A DNA stretch of 64,000 nucleotides from Paenalicyclobacillus ferrooxydans (GCF_001399675.1 NZ_LJCO01000079.1:122326-186325); one strand, 5' to 3'. Positions 42,426-52,747 are shown, numbered from the stretch's first letter. Numbers and translations are program-made. The notes: a model not told the origin generated them from the sequence alone.

Positions 42426-44732
42426 TCACTTCACCTCCGTTATTCGTTCGTCAGCGACTTCTTGCGTCTCGGAGGTCCTAGAGGTACCTTCAACGATGAG
42501 CTTTTTTTGTTTTAACCGGAGTGCATTGGTCACTACGAGGACGGAGCTGAATGCCATTGCTGACCCAGCGAGCATGGGGTTCAGCATACCGCATGCGGCG
42601 ATAGGGATTGCAACTACGTTATATGCGAGTGCCCAAAACAAATTTTGACGGATATTGTGAAGGGTAGCGCGCGACAATGCAATCGCCTGTACCACACCTT
42701 CGAGGTCGGAACGAAGTAACGCAATGTCCGCAGCTTCTAAGCTCACATCCGCCCCCGTACCTAAAGCAATTCCTACGTTTGCCGTTGCAAGTGCCGGAGC
42801 GTCGTTCACGCCATCTCCAACCATCATCACATGGTGACCACGTCTTTGAAATTGAAGGATCAGGTTTACTTTTTCCTGTGGCGACAAATTGGCGTGTACA
42901 TCACGAACTCCGACTTGATTCGCAATAAACCTGGCTGTCCTGTGACTGTCCCCAGTCACCATGATAATCCGTAGCCCCATTTGTCGTAGTTCTTCGATGG
43001 CATGAATAGATGAAGATTTAATGTGATCCGCCACGAAGAGCACGCCTGCGACCTGTTTTTCAACGCCAACAACAATGGCAGTCATGCCACGGTCTTCCCA
43101 TTGTTCTACAGCCAACAAATTGTCCAATGAAAATCCCTGCTGTCGAATGAATTTGATCGACCCCACGGTTACCATTTTTGAATCGATGATGGCGGTAACA
43201 CCGTATCCCGGAAAAGAATGAAACTGCTGGGGTTCCGACAGGTGTCCGCAGGTCAGCGCACTATCTACGAAGACACGCGCCAGTGGATGCTCGGAGTGAA
43301 GCTCAGCACTTGCGGCTAACGATATTAGGTCGGATGTGGATTTGACATAGGTATTCGGCAACAGCACTACATGATCGATCATGGGTTGCCCTTCCGTGAT
43401 AGTACCGGTTTTGTCCAGCAGGCAGATACGACTTTGTTGTAGGATTTCTAGAGTTTTTCCATCTTTAAATAAAATTCCCTGTTCTGCAGCACGTCCTGTC
43501 GCGACCAAAATAGCCGTGGGAGTGGCAAGTCCAAGGGGGCAGGGACACGCGGTGACCAGTACTGCGGTTGCTTTAATCAATGCCGCCTGGAGGGAATTTG
43601 AAAACCCAGGATACAAAAGGAAGTACCACAACGTGAAGGTGAGCAGGGACAGTACAATGACCGTTGGTACAAAGTATGAAGAAATCGTATCGGCGAACCG
43701 CTGAACTGGTGCTTTTGACTGCTGTGCCTCCTCAACCAATCGAATAATCTGCCCAAGAGCACTCTCCGTACCTAATCGTTCCGCCTGTATTTGTAAGACG
43801 CCCGCCTGGTTGAGTGTGGCACCATAGACGAGATCGTTTGGTTTCTTCACGACTGGAAACATCTCACCAGTTAACATGGACTCGTCAACGTTAGACATAC
43901 CCGAGATAACACGACCGTCTACCGGAATTTTTTCGCCCGGGCGCACAATCAAGGTGTCTCCGACTGTAATGAAATCAACAGGAACGTCTTCTACGACACC
44001 GTCTGTCAAGCGATGTGCCGATTTAACACCGAGGGATGCAAGCTTTTGAAGCGCTTCAGATGTTCGTGATTTTGCTCGTAGCTCCAATAGCTTACCTAAT
44101 CGGACCATTGTGATGATCATTGCGTCCGTTTCAAAATATAGGTGCGTATGGTCTCCGGTCAATAACATGTAAACGCTATATACGTAAGCTGCCGAAGTTC
44201 CGAGTACCACTAATGCATCCATGTTGGCTGTTCTATCTCTGAACGCTTGAAACGCTCCGACATAAAAGCTCCAACCGCCGATCCATTGAATTTGTGTTGC
44301 CAATACCAGTTGAAGCCAGGGGTTATTTAATCCATCGAATACCACAGGTAGACCAGCCATTTGTAGCATGACCAACATAAATGGGAGACTGAGAATCGCG
44401 CAAAATAAAAATAACTCGATTTGAGCACGAACGCTTTCCTTGTGGATTTCTTGTGTTTTTTCTTCGAGATTCCACGCAGAGTATCCCATCTTTTCAATAC
44501 GTCCAATGAGTGCGTTCTGATCGATTGAACTGCTGTCATGTAATATGGTGGCTCGCTCTAAGGCGAGATTCACGTTGACCTCGATAACGCCCTCTTGTCT
44601 TTTCATCACCTTTTCGATTCGGGTAGCGCACGCCGCACAGTACATGCCTCCAACCTGAAGGGTTGTTAACCGTTGTTTCAAATCCAATACCCCCGCTCGG
44701 TCTCTCGTACCAGTTGTCCATCCACCCGTCAT
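42426..44732 (-). CDS. copA: Copper-exporting P-type ATPase
   Basis: 768 residues. One N-terminal heavy-metal domain with [15 protein letters not shown] (CxxC). P1B-ATPase core: LTGEMFPV in the actuator domain, membrane [15 protein letters not shown] (CPC metal site), phosphorylated Asp in [22 protein letters not shown] (HP motif) and [23 protein letters not shown] with these helices fits Cu+ export. No copZ or csoR gene is adjacent. ATG 44732 has no strong ribosome site; an internal TTG near codon 17 is an alternative. Confidence 0.93.
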   Translation of the reverse strand: MTGGWTTGTRDRAGVLDLKQRLTTLQVGGMYCAACATRIEKVMKRQEGVIEVNVNLALERATILHDSSSIDQNALIGRIEKMGYSAWNLEEKTQEIHKESVRAQIELFLFCAILSLPFMLVMLQMAGLPVVFDGLNNPWLQLVLATQIQWIGGWSFYVGAFQAFRDRTANMDALVVLGTSAAYVYSVYMLLTGDHTHLYFETDAMIITMVRLGKLLELRAKSRTSEALQKLASLGVKSAHRLTDGVVEDVPVDFITVGDTLIVRPGEKIPVDGRVISGMSNVDESMLTGEMFPVVKKPNDLVYGATLNQAGVLQIQAERLGTESALGQIIRLVEEAQQSKAPVQRFADTISSYFVPTVIVLSLLTFTLWYFLLYPGFSNSLQAALIKATAVLVTACPCPLGLATPTAILVATGRAAEQGILFKDGKTLEILQQSRICLLDKTGTITEGQPMIDHVVLLPNTYVKSTSDLISLAASAELHSEHPLARVFVDSALTCGHLSEPQQFHSFPGYGVTAIIDSKMVTVGSIKFIRQQGFSLDNLLAVEQWEDRGMTAIVVGVEKQVAGVLFVADHIKSSSIHAIEELRQMGLRIIMVTGDSHRTARFIANQVGVRDVHANLSPQEKVNLILQFQRRGHHVMMVGDGVNDAPALATANVGIALGTGADVSLEAADIALLRSDLEGVVQAIALSRATLHNIRQNLFWALAYNVVAIPIAACGMLNPMLAGSAMAFSSVLVVTNALRLKQKKLIVEGTSRTSETQEVADERITEVK

Positions 44733-44991
44733 CTAGTTTATTTTGCTTCATCTCCTATTTATTCCGTTATGTAAATAACAAAGTTTCGAGAATGTTATTT
44801 TTCAATAATTCTGTGTCCCAATTCATAGGGGGTGGGTCACACCAGCCTTACACTCTACTTGCTTGTTTTCAAACATGTCCTTGTTTAGAATCGAGCGAAA
44901 GAGTAGTTGAAGGGAGCACATTCACATCAAGCAAAGCATCGCCGGTTTTGGGAGTAAGCGATGCAATTATTTGCACGACTGGAGTAGGTAT

Positions 44992-45825
44992 ATGAGTAAT
45001 TTCATAGATGAAATCGTTCAATGTATGGCAGTTGGGAACGACATACAGAGAGTGCAAACGGAGCACCGTGTAAAATTGGCTCAGTTCTGGGATATAAGAA
45101 ATGGGAGTCGAATTCTAGAAATCGGATGTGGACAGGGCGATACAACAGCTGTTTTAGCACACTTTGTTGGAGAAAGTGGATTTGTGCACGGAGTCGATAT
45201 TGCGTCTCCGAATTATGGTGCTCCAATCTCTGTTGGAGATTCCGCCAAGTATCTGATGAATTCTAAATTGGGAAAACGTATCAAAATGGAGTATGAAATC
45301 GATGTATTGGAGCCTCAAGTAGAGTTCCCAATCCATTCTTTTGACACGATTGTTTTATCACACTGTTCCTGGTACTTCCAATCCTTCGAGCAGTTCAATG
45401 AACTATTAAAGAAAAGTCGAAAGTGGGGAAAGCAATTGCTTTTTGCTGAATGGGATTCAAGGATTAGCACTATAAAGCAATTGCCTCATCTGCTGTCAGT
45501 ATTGATACAAGCTCAGTATGAGTGCTTTAAGGATGAGAGTAGCGCCAATGTTCGTACACTTCTTACACCCTACGATGTTAAGCGTATAGTCGCGGCTGCT
45601 GGGTGGGATGTAACGAAAGAAACAACAATTTTGGCTCCTGAGATACAAGATGGTTCATGGGAAGTCTGCCAAACATTAACCAATTGGCAACTTGAACTTG
45701 ATGGAACAAGCCACATGCCACCGAAGTTAAAATCTTTGATTGCGTCCCAAGTGGATTTATTAGATGACTTGGTGAGAAGTAACGGTGTAACGCCACTCTC
45801 CTCATTTGCATTAGTGGCACAATAA
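44992..45825 (+). CDS. SAM-dependent methyltransferase
   Basis: 277 residues. Rossmann motif I ILEIGCGQGDTTAVL, acidic loop FVHGVDIA, and motif IV/post-I region SFDTIVLSHCSWYFQSFEQF. Class I methyltransferase; substrate unknown. ATG 44992 has GGAG 8 nt upstream. A hairpin follows the gene. Confidence 0.85.
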   Translation: MSNFIDEIVQCMAVGNDIQRVQTEHRVKLAQFWDIRNGSRILEIGCGQGDTTAVLAHFVGESGFVHGVDIASPNYGAPISVGDSAKYLMNSKLGKRIKMEYEIDVLEPQVEFPIHSFDTIVLSHCSWYFQSFEQFNELLKKSRKWGKQLLFAEWDSRISTIKQLPHLLSVLIQAQYECFKDESSANVRTLLTPYDVKRIVAAAGWDVTKETTILAPEIQDGSWEVCQTLTNWQLELDGTSHMPPKLKSLIASQVDLLDDLVRSNGVTPLSSFALVAQ

Positions 45826-45828
45826 CGA

Positions 45829-45861
45829 CAAAGAGGCATCGCCTGGCTGGATGCCCCTTTG
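45829..45861 (+). terminator. Hairpin after the methyltransferase gene
   Basis: CAAAGAGGCATC and GATGCCCCTTTG pair with one mismatch around a 9-nt loop directly after the stop codon. No T run. Confidence 0.6.
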
Positions 45862-45923
45862 AAAAGCAAGTCCTTGGCGACCAGAAATGTTCCACTAAAG
45901 AACTTTTGATGTGCACTCCTGAT

Positions 45924-46625
45924 CTACCCACTGACTTGATCCTGAAAAAATTTCTGCATATGGTGCTCCTCACTCAGCATTAGGCAGCGGTACATGAGTC
46001 CTCGAGACAAACCTTTCGGGCGGCGCGGCACAGACCTTAGTGTTCTACGGATTGATTCAAGTACCAGGTTCATCGCGAACACCGTCCATGCGACGAACAA
46101 CGCTGGGGCCATGAGAACCCAAGGAGCCGCGAAGTATTGTGTTGCCTTCTCTGCGAATAACCCACCCCAATCATCAGACGTATTGACAAGATGCCATCCG
46201 TCTGGCGTCGAATGCCAAGCCTGGCCAAGGGTAATTTGAAAGTACCCTACCATTGCAACAAGGATAACGATCCGGTTGGAATTCCACAAACAGTTGTTCC
46301 GTCACTACACCTGCCTGTGCGTTAATCCTTTGGCTCTTGCAGTCACGAGGTACAGTTGTCCAAACTGCTCCTCGACCGTTACCCGCACAGCCCGCGACAT
46401 GTACATAGTTGGGAGCATTGCCAGTGTCAACGCTGGAATCAAAGTGCCGGAGATAAACTGTCCGCTTCCGATCAGTGAAATCTGTTGTCTCGTTTGAATC
46501 ATTATCTCAAATACGATCGTCTCGAGAGTCACAATGACAAAGAAGTCCGGTACGGATTCCATCACCCACTGCACCACCGAGGAAACGACGGTATCTTTTG
46601 TATCGGAGTCGGCCTGTTCACTAAG
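45924..46625 (-). pseudogene. Oligopeptide ABC permease (OppB/DppB-like), fragmented
   Basis: From 46625 leftwards the minus strand encodes ESVPDFFVIVTLETIVFEIM, then FISGTLIPALTLAMLPTMYM and EQFGQLYLVTARAKGLTHRQV, the EAA loop of peptide permeases, ending at two stops near 46303. A second part after 46289 resumes with NSNRIVILVAMVGYFQITLG and FAAPWVLMAPALFVAW. Upstream N-terminal helices are missing. No ATPase or binding-protein gene is adjacent. Confidence 0.72.
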
Positions 46626-46804
46626 GGCACGTTAGCGGAATTAAGTACCATATGGAGCAGAACACAGATTGCCAGACACCAAACACCAAACAAAAGTTTC
46701 TAAAGGCGTTGACTGACTAATCCTTGTTCTGCTAAATAGATCGCTTGGCTCAGTTATTGCGATCGGGCAGTCATCCTCAGGTAGCGTCATTTTGGCAAAA
46801 TAGA

Positions 46805-46828
46805 AAGAAAACACCCTATTGGGTGCTT
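46805..46828 (-). terminator. Terminator overlapping the stop of the Cys-rich gene
   Basis: AGCACCC-AATA-GGGTGTT (minus strand) followed by TTCTTTC; the stop codon of the gene at 46816 lies within the stem. Confidence 0.6.
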
Positions 46829-47004
46829 TCGTCTCGTAACGCATATTCATCGAGATGTTTCTTACAAATTCCCAGCGGAATATCTTGATGACCATTCCTG
46901 CGGAACCCCGTGGTGAATATGTCCATAGCTAATTCATGTGGATAGACTTCTGTGCAGCAGATGCAGTAAAACAATTGATTGTGTGTTGATTCTTCAGAAT
47001 CCAT
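46816..47004 (-). CDS. Small Cys-rich protein, 62 residues
   Basis: ATG 47004 with AAAGGG upstream. The sequence has FYCICCTEVYPHELA and later IPLGICKKHLDEYAL, so four Cys plus His residues could bind zinc. It ends within its own terminator hairpin. Family not recognised. Confidence 0.65.
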   Translation of the reverse strand: MDSEESTHNQLFYCICCTEVYPHELAMDIFTTGFRRNGHQDIPLGICKKHLDEYALRDESTQ

Positions 47005-47596
47005 AAGAAATCCCTTTCACCTGCCGCAATCACTTCTGCGGACAGTTAAAATCAAATGTTCGTGGATTCTGATTCGATGTTGGAAAGATTTTTGTGTGAA
47101 GTGTTTCTGAGGTGATGAGGATAACAACACAGGTTTACAGTATGTTCTACTTCTAGCTATGTAGCAATAGTTTATTGCGTGATTGAGGGAATCTGTAGTC
47201 ACGGTTGAGACGGCTAGTTGCGTCACTAGACAATGTTGAGTACACAGCCGGTCAGAAGTGGATGTTTATATTTCGTTATGGTGTTCTGGGATGGGGAATT
47301 ACTACCTGCATCCTGTTTCAGATATTCCGACTTATCGCGGGAATCTAAAACTCTCCCATCGGCTGGGTGGTTACCCTGGGACTTTTCAGCAAGCGATGAG
47401 GCGGAATGGATAACAGGTCAAATCATCCATTCAAACGGTGGTTTCTGGAATATGGGTTGATTCTTATGTCTCCTTGAGTTGTTGAACATACCAGGGGTTG
47501 TCCTTTGCAGGAGACGTATGGAGACGTATGGAATGAATCTGGAAGTAAAATGGTGTTGTTCCATGTGACAAGCCATGTCGGGAGGGTGAGTGGGAT
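47005..47596. other. Intergenic region with an SDR tail
   Basis: Apart from the SDR fragment at 47340-47460, no gene is supported. A minus-strand frame over 47017-47226 lacks a ribosome site. Confidence 0.4.
47340..47460 (+). pseudogene. C-terminal tail of a short-chain dehydrogenase
   Basis: The frame ends with SDEAEWITGQIIHSNGGFWN, the usual SDR C-terminal signature (SxxAxWITGQxIxxxGG). The cofactor-binding and YxxxK parts are absent. Gene remnant. Confidence 0.65.
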
Positions 47597-48145
47597 ATGT
47601 TTTATTACAGGGTACGGGACGATATTCATCTGAAACTGCTCGAGTTACAAGACGCCAAAGATGTATTTACGTTGACTGATGGGAACCGGACTTACCTTCG
47701 AGAGTGGTTGCCCTGGGTGGATTCGACTGTAACGGTGGATGACACGACGGCATTTATTCAATCGACATTAAAACAATTTGCAGCAAATCATGGATTTCAA
47801 GCGGGAATTTTGTATAAGCACCAACTTGTTGGCGTCATTGGGTTGCACGGCATCCATTGGGGCAATCGGTCCAGCTCAATCGGGTACTGGCTTGGTGAGA
47901 ACTTTCAGGGCAACGGAATCATGACAGAGGCATGCAAAGCTGCTGTCAACATTGCATTTGGGGAATATGGCTTAAATCGGGTTGAGATAAGAGCTGCGGT
48001 TGAAAACCACAAGAGTCGTGCGATTCCCGAACGCCTCGGGTTTCAGCAGGAGGGCATATGTCGCCAGGCAGAGTGGTTATACGACCATTATGTTGATCAC
48101 GTCATATACGGAATGTTGGCCGCGGACGGGTCCATTGACTCCTAA
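47597..48145 (+). CDS. GNAT acetyltransferase, RimL-like
   Basis: 182 residues: LKLLELQDAKDVFTLTDGNR, REWLPWVDSTVTVDDTTAF, acetyl-CoA loop NFQGNGIMTEACKAAV and IPERLGFQQEGICRQAEWL. Matches the YdaF/RimL ribosomal-protein-type branch. GGGAGGGTG lies upstream of ATG. Confidence 0.9.
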   Translation: MFYYRVRDDIHLKLLELQDAKDVFTLTDGNRTYLREWLPWVDSTVTVDDTTAFIQSTLKQFAANHGFQAGILYKHQLVGVIGLHGIHWGNRSSSIGYWLGENFQGNGIMTEACKAAVNIAFGEYGLNRVEIRAAVENHKSRAIPERLGFQQEGICRQAEWLYDHYVDHVIYGMLAADGSIDS

Positions 48146-48195
48146 CTGTAAGGGGAAGCGCATCCCAGACTGATGTTGTAGAGGAGGACTGGAAC

Positions 48196-48834
48196 GTGTT
48201 CGAACTATACGCGACTCGTCATGGTCAGACGGAATGGAACATTGAGGGGCGGATGCAAGGTCATTTGGATTCGCCGCTCACACAACTTGGTGTCCGGCAA
48301 GCGACAAGGCTTGGAGAAGCACTGTCGCATATCAACTTTGACGTGATTTACGCGAGTCCTAGCGCCCGCGCCGTTAATACGGCTGAACTTATCCGTGGCA
48401 ACAAAGAAGTTGCAATCAAGCTGGATGAACGGTTGCGTGAAATACGTGTGGGTTCATGGGAGGGGAAGCTGAAGAGCGAGATCGAGGAGACCTTCCCCGA
48501 GGCGTACCAGACCTATCGGCAGGCCCCACATCTTTACAAAGCGGTCAACGGTGGAGAGACATTTTTCCATGTAGCAGAGAGGGTTGGATCGTTTCTGAAC
48601 GAACTGTTGTCTGCAGATGAAGAGCGTCGTGTTCTAGTCGTGACTCACACGGTCACGTTGAAGCTTATCATGAGCCGGTTTGAGGAGCGTTCGATTGAAA
48701 GATTGTGGGATCCGCCATTTATCCATCCGACGAGCCTGTGCCATGTCGTTATGAAGGATGACATATATCGTATCGAACGGTATGGTGATATGTCGCATGT
48801 TGAGCACGGCGGGAGCTACATCGGCGGCAGGTGA
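48196..48834 (+). CDS. Histidine phosphatase (phosphoglycerate mutase-like)
   Basis: 212 residues with the RHG motif YATRHGQTEWN (His9), ASPSARAVNTAELI, and the second catalytic His in VVTHTVTLKLI. Members dephosphorylate sugar phosphates or alpha-ribazole phosphate. No cobalamin genes are nearby, so a CobC role is not supported. GTG start with GAGGAGG upstream. Confidence 0.9.
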   Translation: MFELYATRHGQTEWNIEGRMQGHLDSPLTQLGVRQATRLGEALSHINFDVIYASPSARAVNTAELIRGNKEVAIKLDERLREIRVGSWEGKLKSEIEETFPEAYQTYRQAPHLYKAVNGGETFFHVAERVGSFLNELLSADEERRVLVVTHTVTLKLIMSRFEERSIERLWDPPFIHPTSLCHVVMKDDIYRIERYGDMSHVEHGGSYIGGR

Positions 48835-48851
48835 GGAGTTCAACAAAATCG

Positions 48852-48886
48852 AAAAAGGGCTTTCGCCAAAACCAGCGAAAACCCTT
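48852..48886 (-). terminator. Terminator of the selenocysteine tRNA gene
   Basis: AAGGG-C-TTTCGC pairs with GCGAAA-A-CCCTT (one mismatch) around an 8-nt loop, followed on the minus strand by TTTTT. It is 17 bp after the tRNA 3' end and also faces the phosphatase gene. Confidence 0.8.
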
Positions 48887-48902
48887 GTCCCACAAGCATT
48901 TC

Positions 48903-48999
48903 TGGCGGGAGCGTGTGAGAATCGAACTCACCCATCCGGCACCACCGGACGCACTCGGTTTTGAAGACCGGGGAGGACACCAGTACCCCATCCGCTCCC
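48903..48999 (-). tRNA. selC: tRNA-Sec (anticodon UCA)
   Basis: 97-nt tRNA on the minus strand. The acceptor stem GGGAGCG pairs with CGCTCCC, followed by G and an encoded CCA. The anticodon loop is CTTCAAA, giving UCA, which reads UGA. There is a long variable arm (GCGTCCGG ... CCGGATG) and a T arm GTGAG-TTCGATT-CTCAC. Long extra arm, extended acceptor and UCA anticodon identify tRNA-Sec. selA, selB and selD are not in the window. Confidence 0.93.
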
Positions 49000-49226
49000 A
49001 CATCGACAGCACAGTATCTCTGTTGTGGAACAAGATCTCATTATCGCCAAGGCCCACTTAGGGAGTATAGTGCTTTCGACATCGACGTGCAATACCTGCC
49101 TTCGACGCAAGGGGCAAGCAATGGACAAAAACTCCGTATGTTTCACATCGCCGAACGGTCCATTCGACTTCAGCAGATGTTATGATGGCGGCACGTAATA
49201 AAGTTGTGAATCGGGGAGAGGAAAAC

Positions 49227-49844
49227 ATGGCAGATACAAGTCCGGATATATATGTAGAATCTCATCTAGAATCGATAGAATTTATCGGTAAGAGGGCAAA
49301 ACTTGTGGGCTTGTGTGAGTCGCATGTCGAAGGCTTGATGGCGGTAGCGACGCACCAACAAATTTGGACATACATGCCAACAAAGGTTGCTTCACGGGGG
49401 GCATTGGAGGCACTCGTCCGGGATGCATTGGCAGCTAAGGCGGCTGGTACAGAGTTTCCGTTTGTGATTATCGATCAGGCCACCAATCGAGTGGTCGGCA
49501 GTACACGTTTTCTGGATATTTCGCGTGTGAACAAGAGCCTTGAAATCGGATGGACATGGCTCTCACCTGACGTGTGGCGAACGAGCATTAATACGGAGTG
49601 TAAATACTTGCTCCTCAAATACTGTTTTGAGACTCTGAATACTATTCGGGTGCAGTTGAAAACCGACTTGCGGAATGTACGATCGCAAACCGCCATTGAG
49701 CGCATCGGCGGCGTAAAAGAAGGGGTTTTGCGCAAGCACCGGATCCTGGCGGACGGGTACATTCGAGACTCCGTCTATTACAGCATTGTGGATTCCGAAT
49801 GGCCTACAGTGAAAGAACGTTTGGAGCTTATGCTGCAAAGGTAA
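49227..49844 (+). CDS. GNAT acetyltransferase
   Basis: 205 residues: IEFIGKRAKLVGLCESHVEG, PFVIIDQATNRVVGSTRFLD, IGWTWLSPDVWRTSINTECK and the AIERIGGVKEGVLRKHRILADG end, typical of the RimJ/RimL branch. ATG 49227 has GGAGAGG upstream. Target unknown. Confidence 0.9.
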   Translation: MADTSPDIYVESHLESIEFIGKRAKLVGLCESHVEGLMAVATHQQIWTYMPTKVASRGALEALVRDALAAKAAGTEFPFVIIDQATNRVVGSTRFLDISRVNKSLEIGWTWLSPDVWRTSINTECKYLLLKYCFETLNTIRVQLKTDLRNVRSQTAIERIGGVKEGVLRKHRILADGYIRDSVYYSIVDSEWPTVKERLELMLQR

Positions 49845-49868
49845 GCTTGCAAAGGAATTGAAAGAATG

Positions 49869-49926
49869 GCCGTCCACCCCCACAAACGGACGGCAAAATG
49901 ACCCACCCCGTAAGGGAGGGTCATTT
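49869..49926. terminator. Two consecutive hairpins between converging genes
   Basis: GCCGTCC/GGACGGC (49869-49894) and AAATGACCC/GGGTCATTT (49896-49926). The second has A-rich and T-rich flanks and can work in both directions. Confidence 0.75.
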
Positions 49927-49998
49927 GCGATCACAGCGTCCTACCGGAGACGATGAGAGGACTTTCCGTGCACCGCTTGGTGCGGTTTGGTCGTTCCT

Positions 49999-51999
49999 CT
50001 ACTCTGTGGGCTCAAGGTATCTGTTAAACCAGTCGACAATCATGTGTAACCGGTGGATCCGATGCCAAGGTCGGCCAGCGCGGCTCATGCCGTGGGATTC
50101 TCCTGGGTAGAGTACCATTTCGACCTCACGCCCCAAGTATTTGAGTGCGCTGTACAACTGCTCGCCTTGCTCAATTGGCAACCTAAAGTCTTGCTCTTGG
50201 TGTTCGATGAGGAGTGGCGTATGAATGTTGGAAGCGTATTTCAACGGAGATTGCTGCCAATATGGTTCGGGTTCTTCCCACCACGGCTTGCTTCCATACT
50301 GTGGAATCCGTAACCAGCCCATGTCACTTGAACCCATCGCGCTGAAGCGATTGACGACGGATCGCATCGTAACAGCAGCCTTGAACCGGTCATTGTGCGA
50401 CACAATCCAGTTGACCATGAATCCACCATAACTTCCGCCGGCTGTGCCTAGTCGCGTGGCATCCAGATTAGGCCACTTGGCGAGTGCGGCGTCGAGACCT
50501 GCCATCACGTCGCGATAGTCTTTATCGCCCCACTGTCCAATAATGGCGCTGCAAAACTCGTGGCCATATCCCTGTGAGCCGCGTGGATTTGTATACACAA
50601 CGGCATAACCCGCCTCGACGAGACACTGAAACTCGTGGAAGTAACGATAACCGTACATGGCCATCGGGCCGCCGTGAATTTCAAGAATGACAGGATGTGG
50701 GCCAGGTCCTTCCGGCTGGAGGCACCAGGTTTGTACCTTTGTGCCATCGGACTCAACCGCCCAAATCTCTTCTGGTGCGACAGGCGGTTTGGACGATCCG
50801 TTGTCTGACCACGGGGTCGGCGCCCACGAAATGGATTCGTTGGTTTGTCCAAACTCGACGAGTGCGATGCCAGAGGGATGGGTGGGGTCAGACACGGCCA
50901 ATGCGACCAGGTCACCCTTAATTGCAAAATCGTACACAACACGCTGGGCGTCCCACAGCGGTGTTGCGTTGCCCGGTTGCCCGAACGCTGTCAAGGTGAC
51001 TCGGCCGGAGTCGGAGAGAAGCATCAATACCTCGGCACCACGCCACGCGGGCTTGGCTGTGGAGTTCGCAGGTACGTCAGATGAGCTTTCGTCGCCGACA
51101 CACCGGTTGGTTTGAGATGATAGGTCGGTTAACACATTGTGTACGAGATCCCAACTGTAGAGGGAGGTAAGGCCATATCCCATGTCCTCTGGTTTCGTAG
51201 CGTAAAAAGCAAGATGTGTTCCATTCGGCGACAGTTGCAGGCCGCCAATGGACCAGTCAGGAAGAGGTAAGACGGTCCATTCACGACTCTCGAGGGAAAG
51301 CCGTTCGACGTGAACGATGCCAGGGTGTGCTCCTTCGGGATCATAGGCACGGTGCAGGCAGTAGATGTTTGCACCGTCTGTGGAAAAGACGGGATCCGCA
51401 TAGTGGTCTAGACCGCGCGTCAATAACTCCGTATCTCCGTCGAGGGATACTTGAACAAGTTGATCGCGACCGTCGTCAAAGAAACCTTCGCCATCCAGCT
51501 TGTAATACTGGTGGGTAATGTGGCGCACATCTTGATTGAAGTACCGATCCAGTTCTTCGTCTGTTGCGTCAGAGGAAGGTTCAGACTTTGGCGCTTCGCG
51601 CGTGATAGAACCATCTTTGATGTGAGCGGTGACGACGAGCGATTGACCGTCAGGGGCCCAAGAAAAGCCTTTGACACCACCTTGTATAAAGGTGAGTTGT
51701 GTGGGTTCGCCGCCAAACAATGGAAGGCGCCACACCTGTGAGCTGCCCGAACGGCGGGATAAAAAGGCGAGCCACTTGCCATCTGGTGATGGGGAAGGCC
51801 GCTGGTCGCTGGGACCAGACGTGAGCGGTACGGCGCCGGCTGCTGGGTCTGTCATATCCATCATCATGATGCGGCTTTGCGTACGGTTGCCTTTTTTATC
51901 AGGGCGGGATTCACTGAAATAGAGTCGCGGTTGCATCGGATCAAATACAAGTTGTCCCCAAGTTGCGATGCCAAAGAGAGATTCAATCGGCACTTTCAT
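49999..51999 (-). CDS. S9-family prolyl oligopeptidase-like peptidase
   Basis: 666 residues. N-terminal ~400 residues form a beta-propeller (repeated PDGKWLAF, PDGQSLVV, PNGTHLAF strands). The C-terminal alpha/beta-hydrolase has the nucleophile GTAGGSYGGFMVNW, an Asp in EHQEQDFRLP and the His in YPGESHGMS. No signal peptide, so probably cytoplasmic and acting on short peptides or acyl-peptides. GGAGGAGGA precedes ATG 51999; GTG 51993 is equally possible. Confidence 0.93.
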   Translation of the reverse strand: MKVPIESLFGIATWGQLVFDPMQPRLYFSESRPDKKGNRTQSRIMMMDMTDPAAGAVPLTSGPSDQRPSPSPDGKWLAFLSRRSGSSQVWRLPLFGGEPTQLTFIQGGVKGFSWAPDGQSLVVTAHIKDGSITREAPKSEPSSDATDEELDRYFNQDVRHITHQYYKLDGEGFFDDGRDQLVQVSLDGDTELLTRGLDHYADPVFSTDGANIYCLHRAYDPEGAHPGIVHVERLSLESREWTVLPLPDWSIGGLQLSPNGTHLAFYATKPEDMGYGLTSLYSWDLVHNVLTDLSSQTNRCVGDESSSDVPANSTAKPAWRGAEVLMLLSDSGRVTLTAFGQPGNATPLWDAQRVVYDFAIKGDLVALAVSDPTHPSGIALVEFGQTNESISWAPTPWSDNGSSKPPVAPEEIWAVESDGTKVQTWCLQPEGPGPHPVILEIHGGPMAMYGYRYFHEFQCLVEAGYAVVYTNPRGSQGYGHEFCSAIIGQWGDKDYRDVMAGLDAALAKWPNLDATRLGTAGGSYGGFMVNWIVSHNDRFKAAVTMRSVVNRFSAMGSSDMGWLRIPQYGSKPWWEEPEPYWQQSPLKYASNIHTPLLIEHQEQDFRLPIEQGEQLYSALKYLGREVEMVLYPGESHGMSRAGRPWHRIHRLHMIVDWFNRYLEPTE

Positions 52000-52378
52000 T
52001 CCTCCTCCAGAATACCAAGCGAAAAGAAACGTCTCATTACCTGTTCGCGAGGCGTCATCATTCTCCTTCGTATCGTTTACGAATCACGCCCTTCCTGGTT
52101 ACGACCTTGTGACCGGAATTGGCAGCCCGCAAATCAATAACCTGGTTCCTGCTCTGGTGTCTGCTCCGTAGCCTGCGTTCCGTTTGCTGCATATGATGTA
52201 ACAGGCAAAAGGGAGTTCTTGAGTACATCGGCTCGCTTGTGGCAGCGGTGTCACTGACCAGGTTAACCTTTGTACACAGCATGTGATCATGCGTAACTGG
52301 CGCTCTGTGAATGGACAATGTGTCCGTTTACAGGAGCCTGTTTACGTTACAACTTTGCTTGCAAAGGGGGAACAGATA
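52000..52378. other. Region upstream of the first crcB, no gene or riboswitch seen
   Basis: Nothing matching the fluoride aptamer is found here, in contrast to the second crcB. Short frames are present on both strands without ribosome sites. Confidence 0.4.
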
Positions 52379-52747
52379 GTGACGGGATTGAGTACTGTGT
52401 TGGTCGGAGGCGGATCGGCTATCGGTGCGGTTCTCCGCTACGGTCTTGGCAAGGGTATCGGTGCAGCGAATCACAGCGACTTCCCATGGGGTACGTGGAT
52501 CATCAATATGCTTGGGACGTTGCTGCTCGGTATCTTCTATACAGAATTCTCTGTTGTTCATCACGATCCCCAGTGGTGGTTGCTCCTTGGCACTGGATTT
52601 TGCGGTGGATTTACAACTTTTGCTACGATGTCGGCTGACACAGTCAAGTTGTATCGCAAAACCCGGTTCCTCGCAACGCTGTACCTTGCAACGTCTCTCG
52701 GTTTGGGCTTTCTGCTGGCATGGCTCGCCAAACTGTGGTTGGCCTAA
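52379..52747 (+). CDS. crcB: Fluoride channel subunit CrcB/Fluc (first copy)
   Basis: 122 residues, four hydrophobic segments. Family motifs: GAVLRYGLGK, GTWIINMLGTLLLGIF and GFCGGFTTFATMS. Fluc channels export F- as antiparallel dimers; organisms with two genes often form heterodimers. GTG 52379 has GGGGGA with 7 nt spacing. Confidence 0.92.
   Translation: MTGLSTVLVGGGSAIGAVLRYGLGKGIGAANHSDFPWGTWIINMLGTLLLGIFYTEFSVVHHDPQWWLLLGTGFCGGFTTFATMSADTVKLYRKTRFLATLYLATSLGLGFLLAWLAKLWLA

Noticed and set aside
52200..52378. Fluoride riboswitch upstream of the first crcB
   Set aside because: No GGnGAUG...CnCC plus AUAA pattern or pseudoknot partner could be found, in contrast to 53811-53860.
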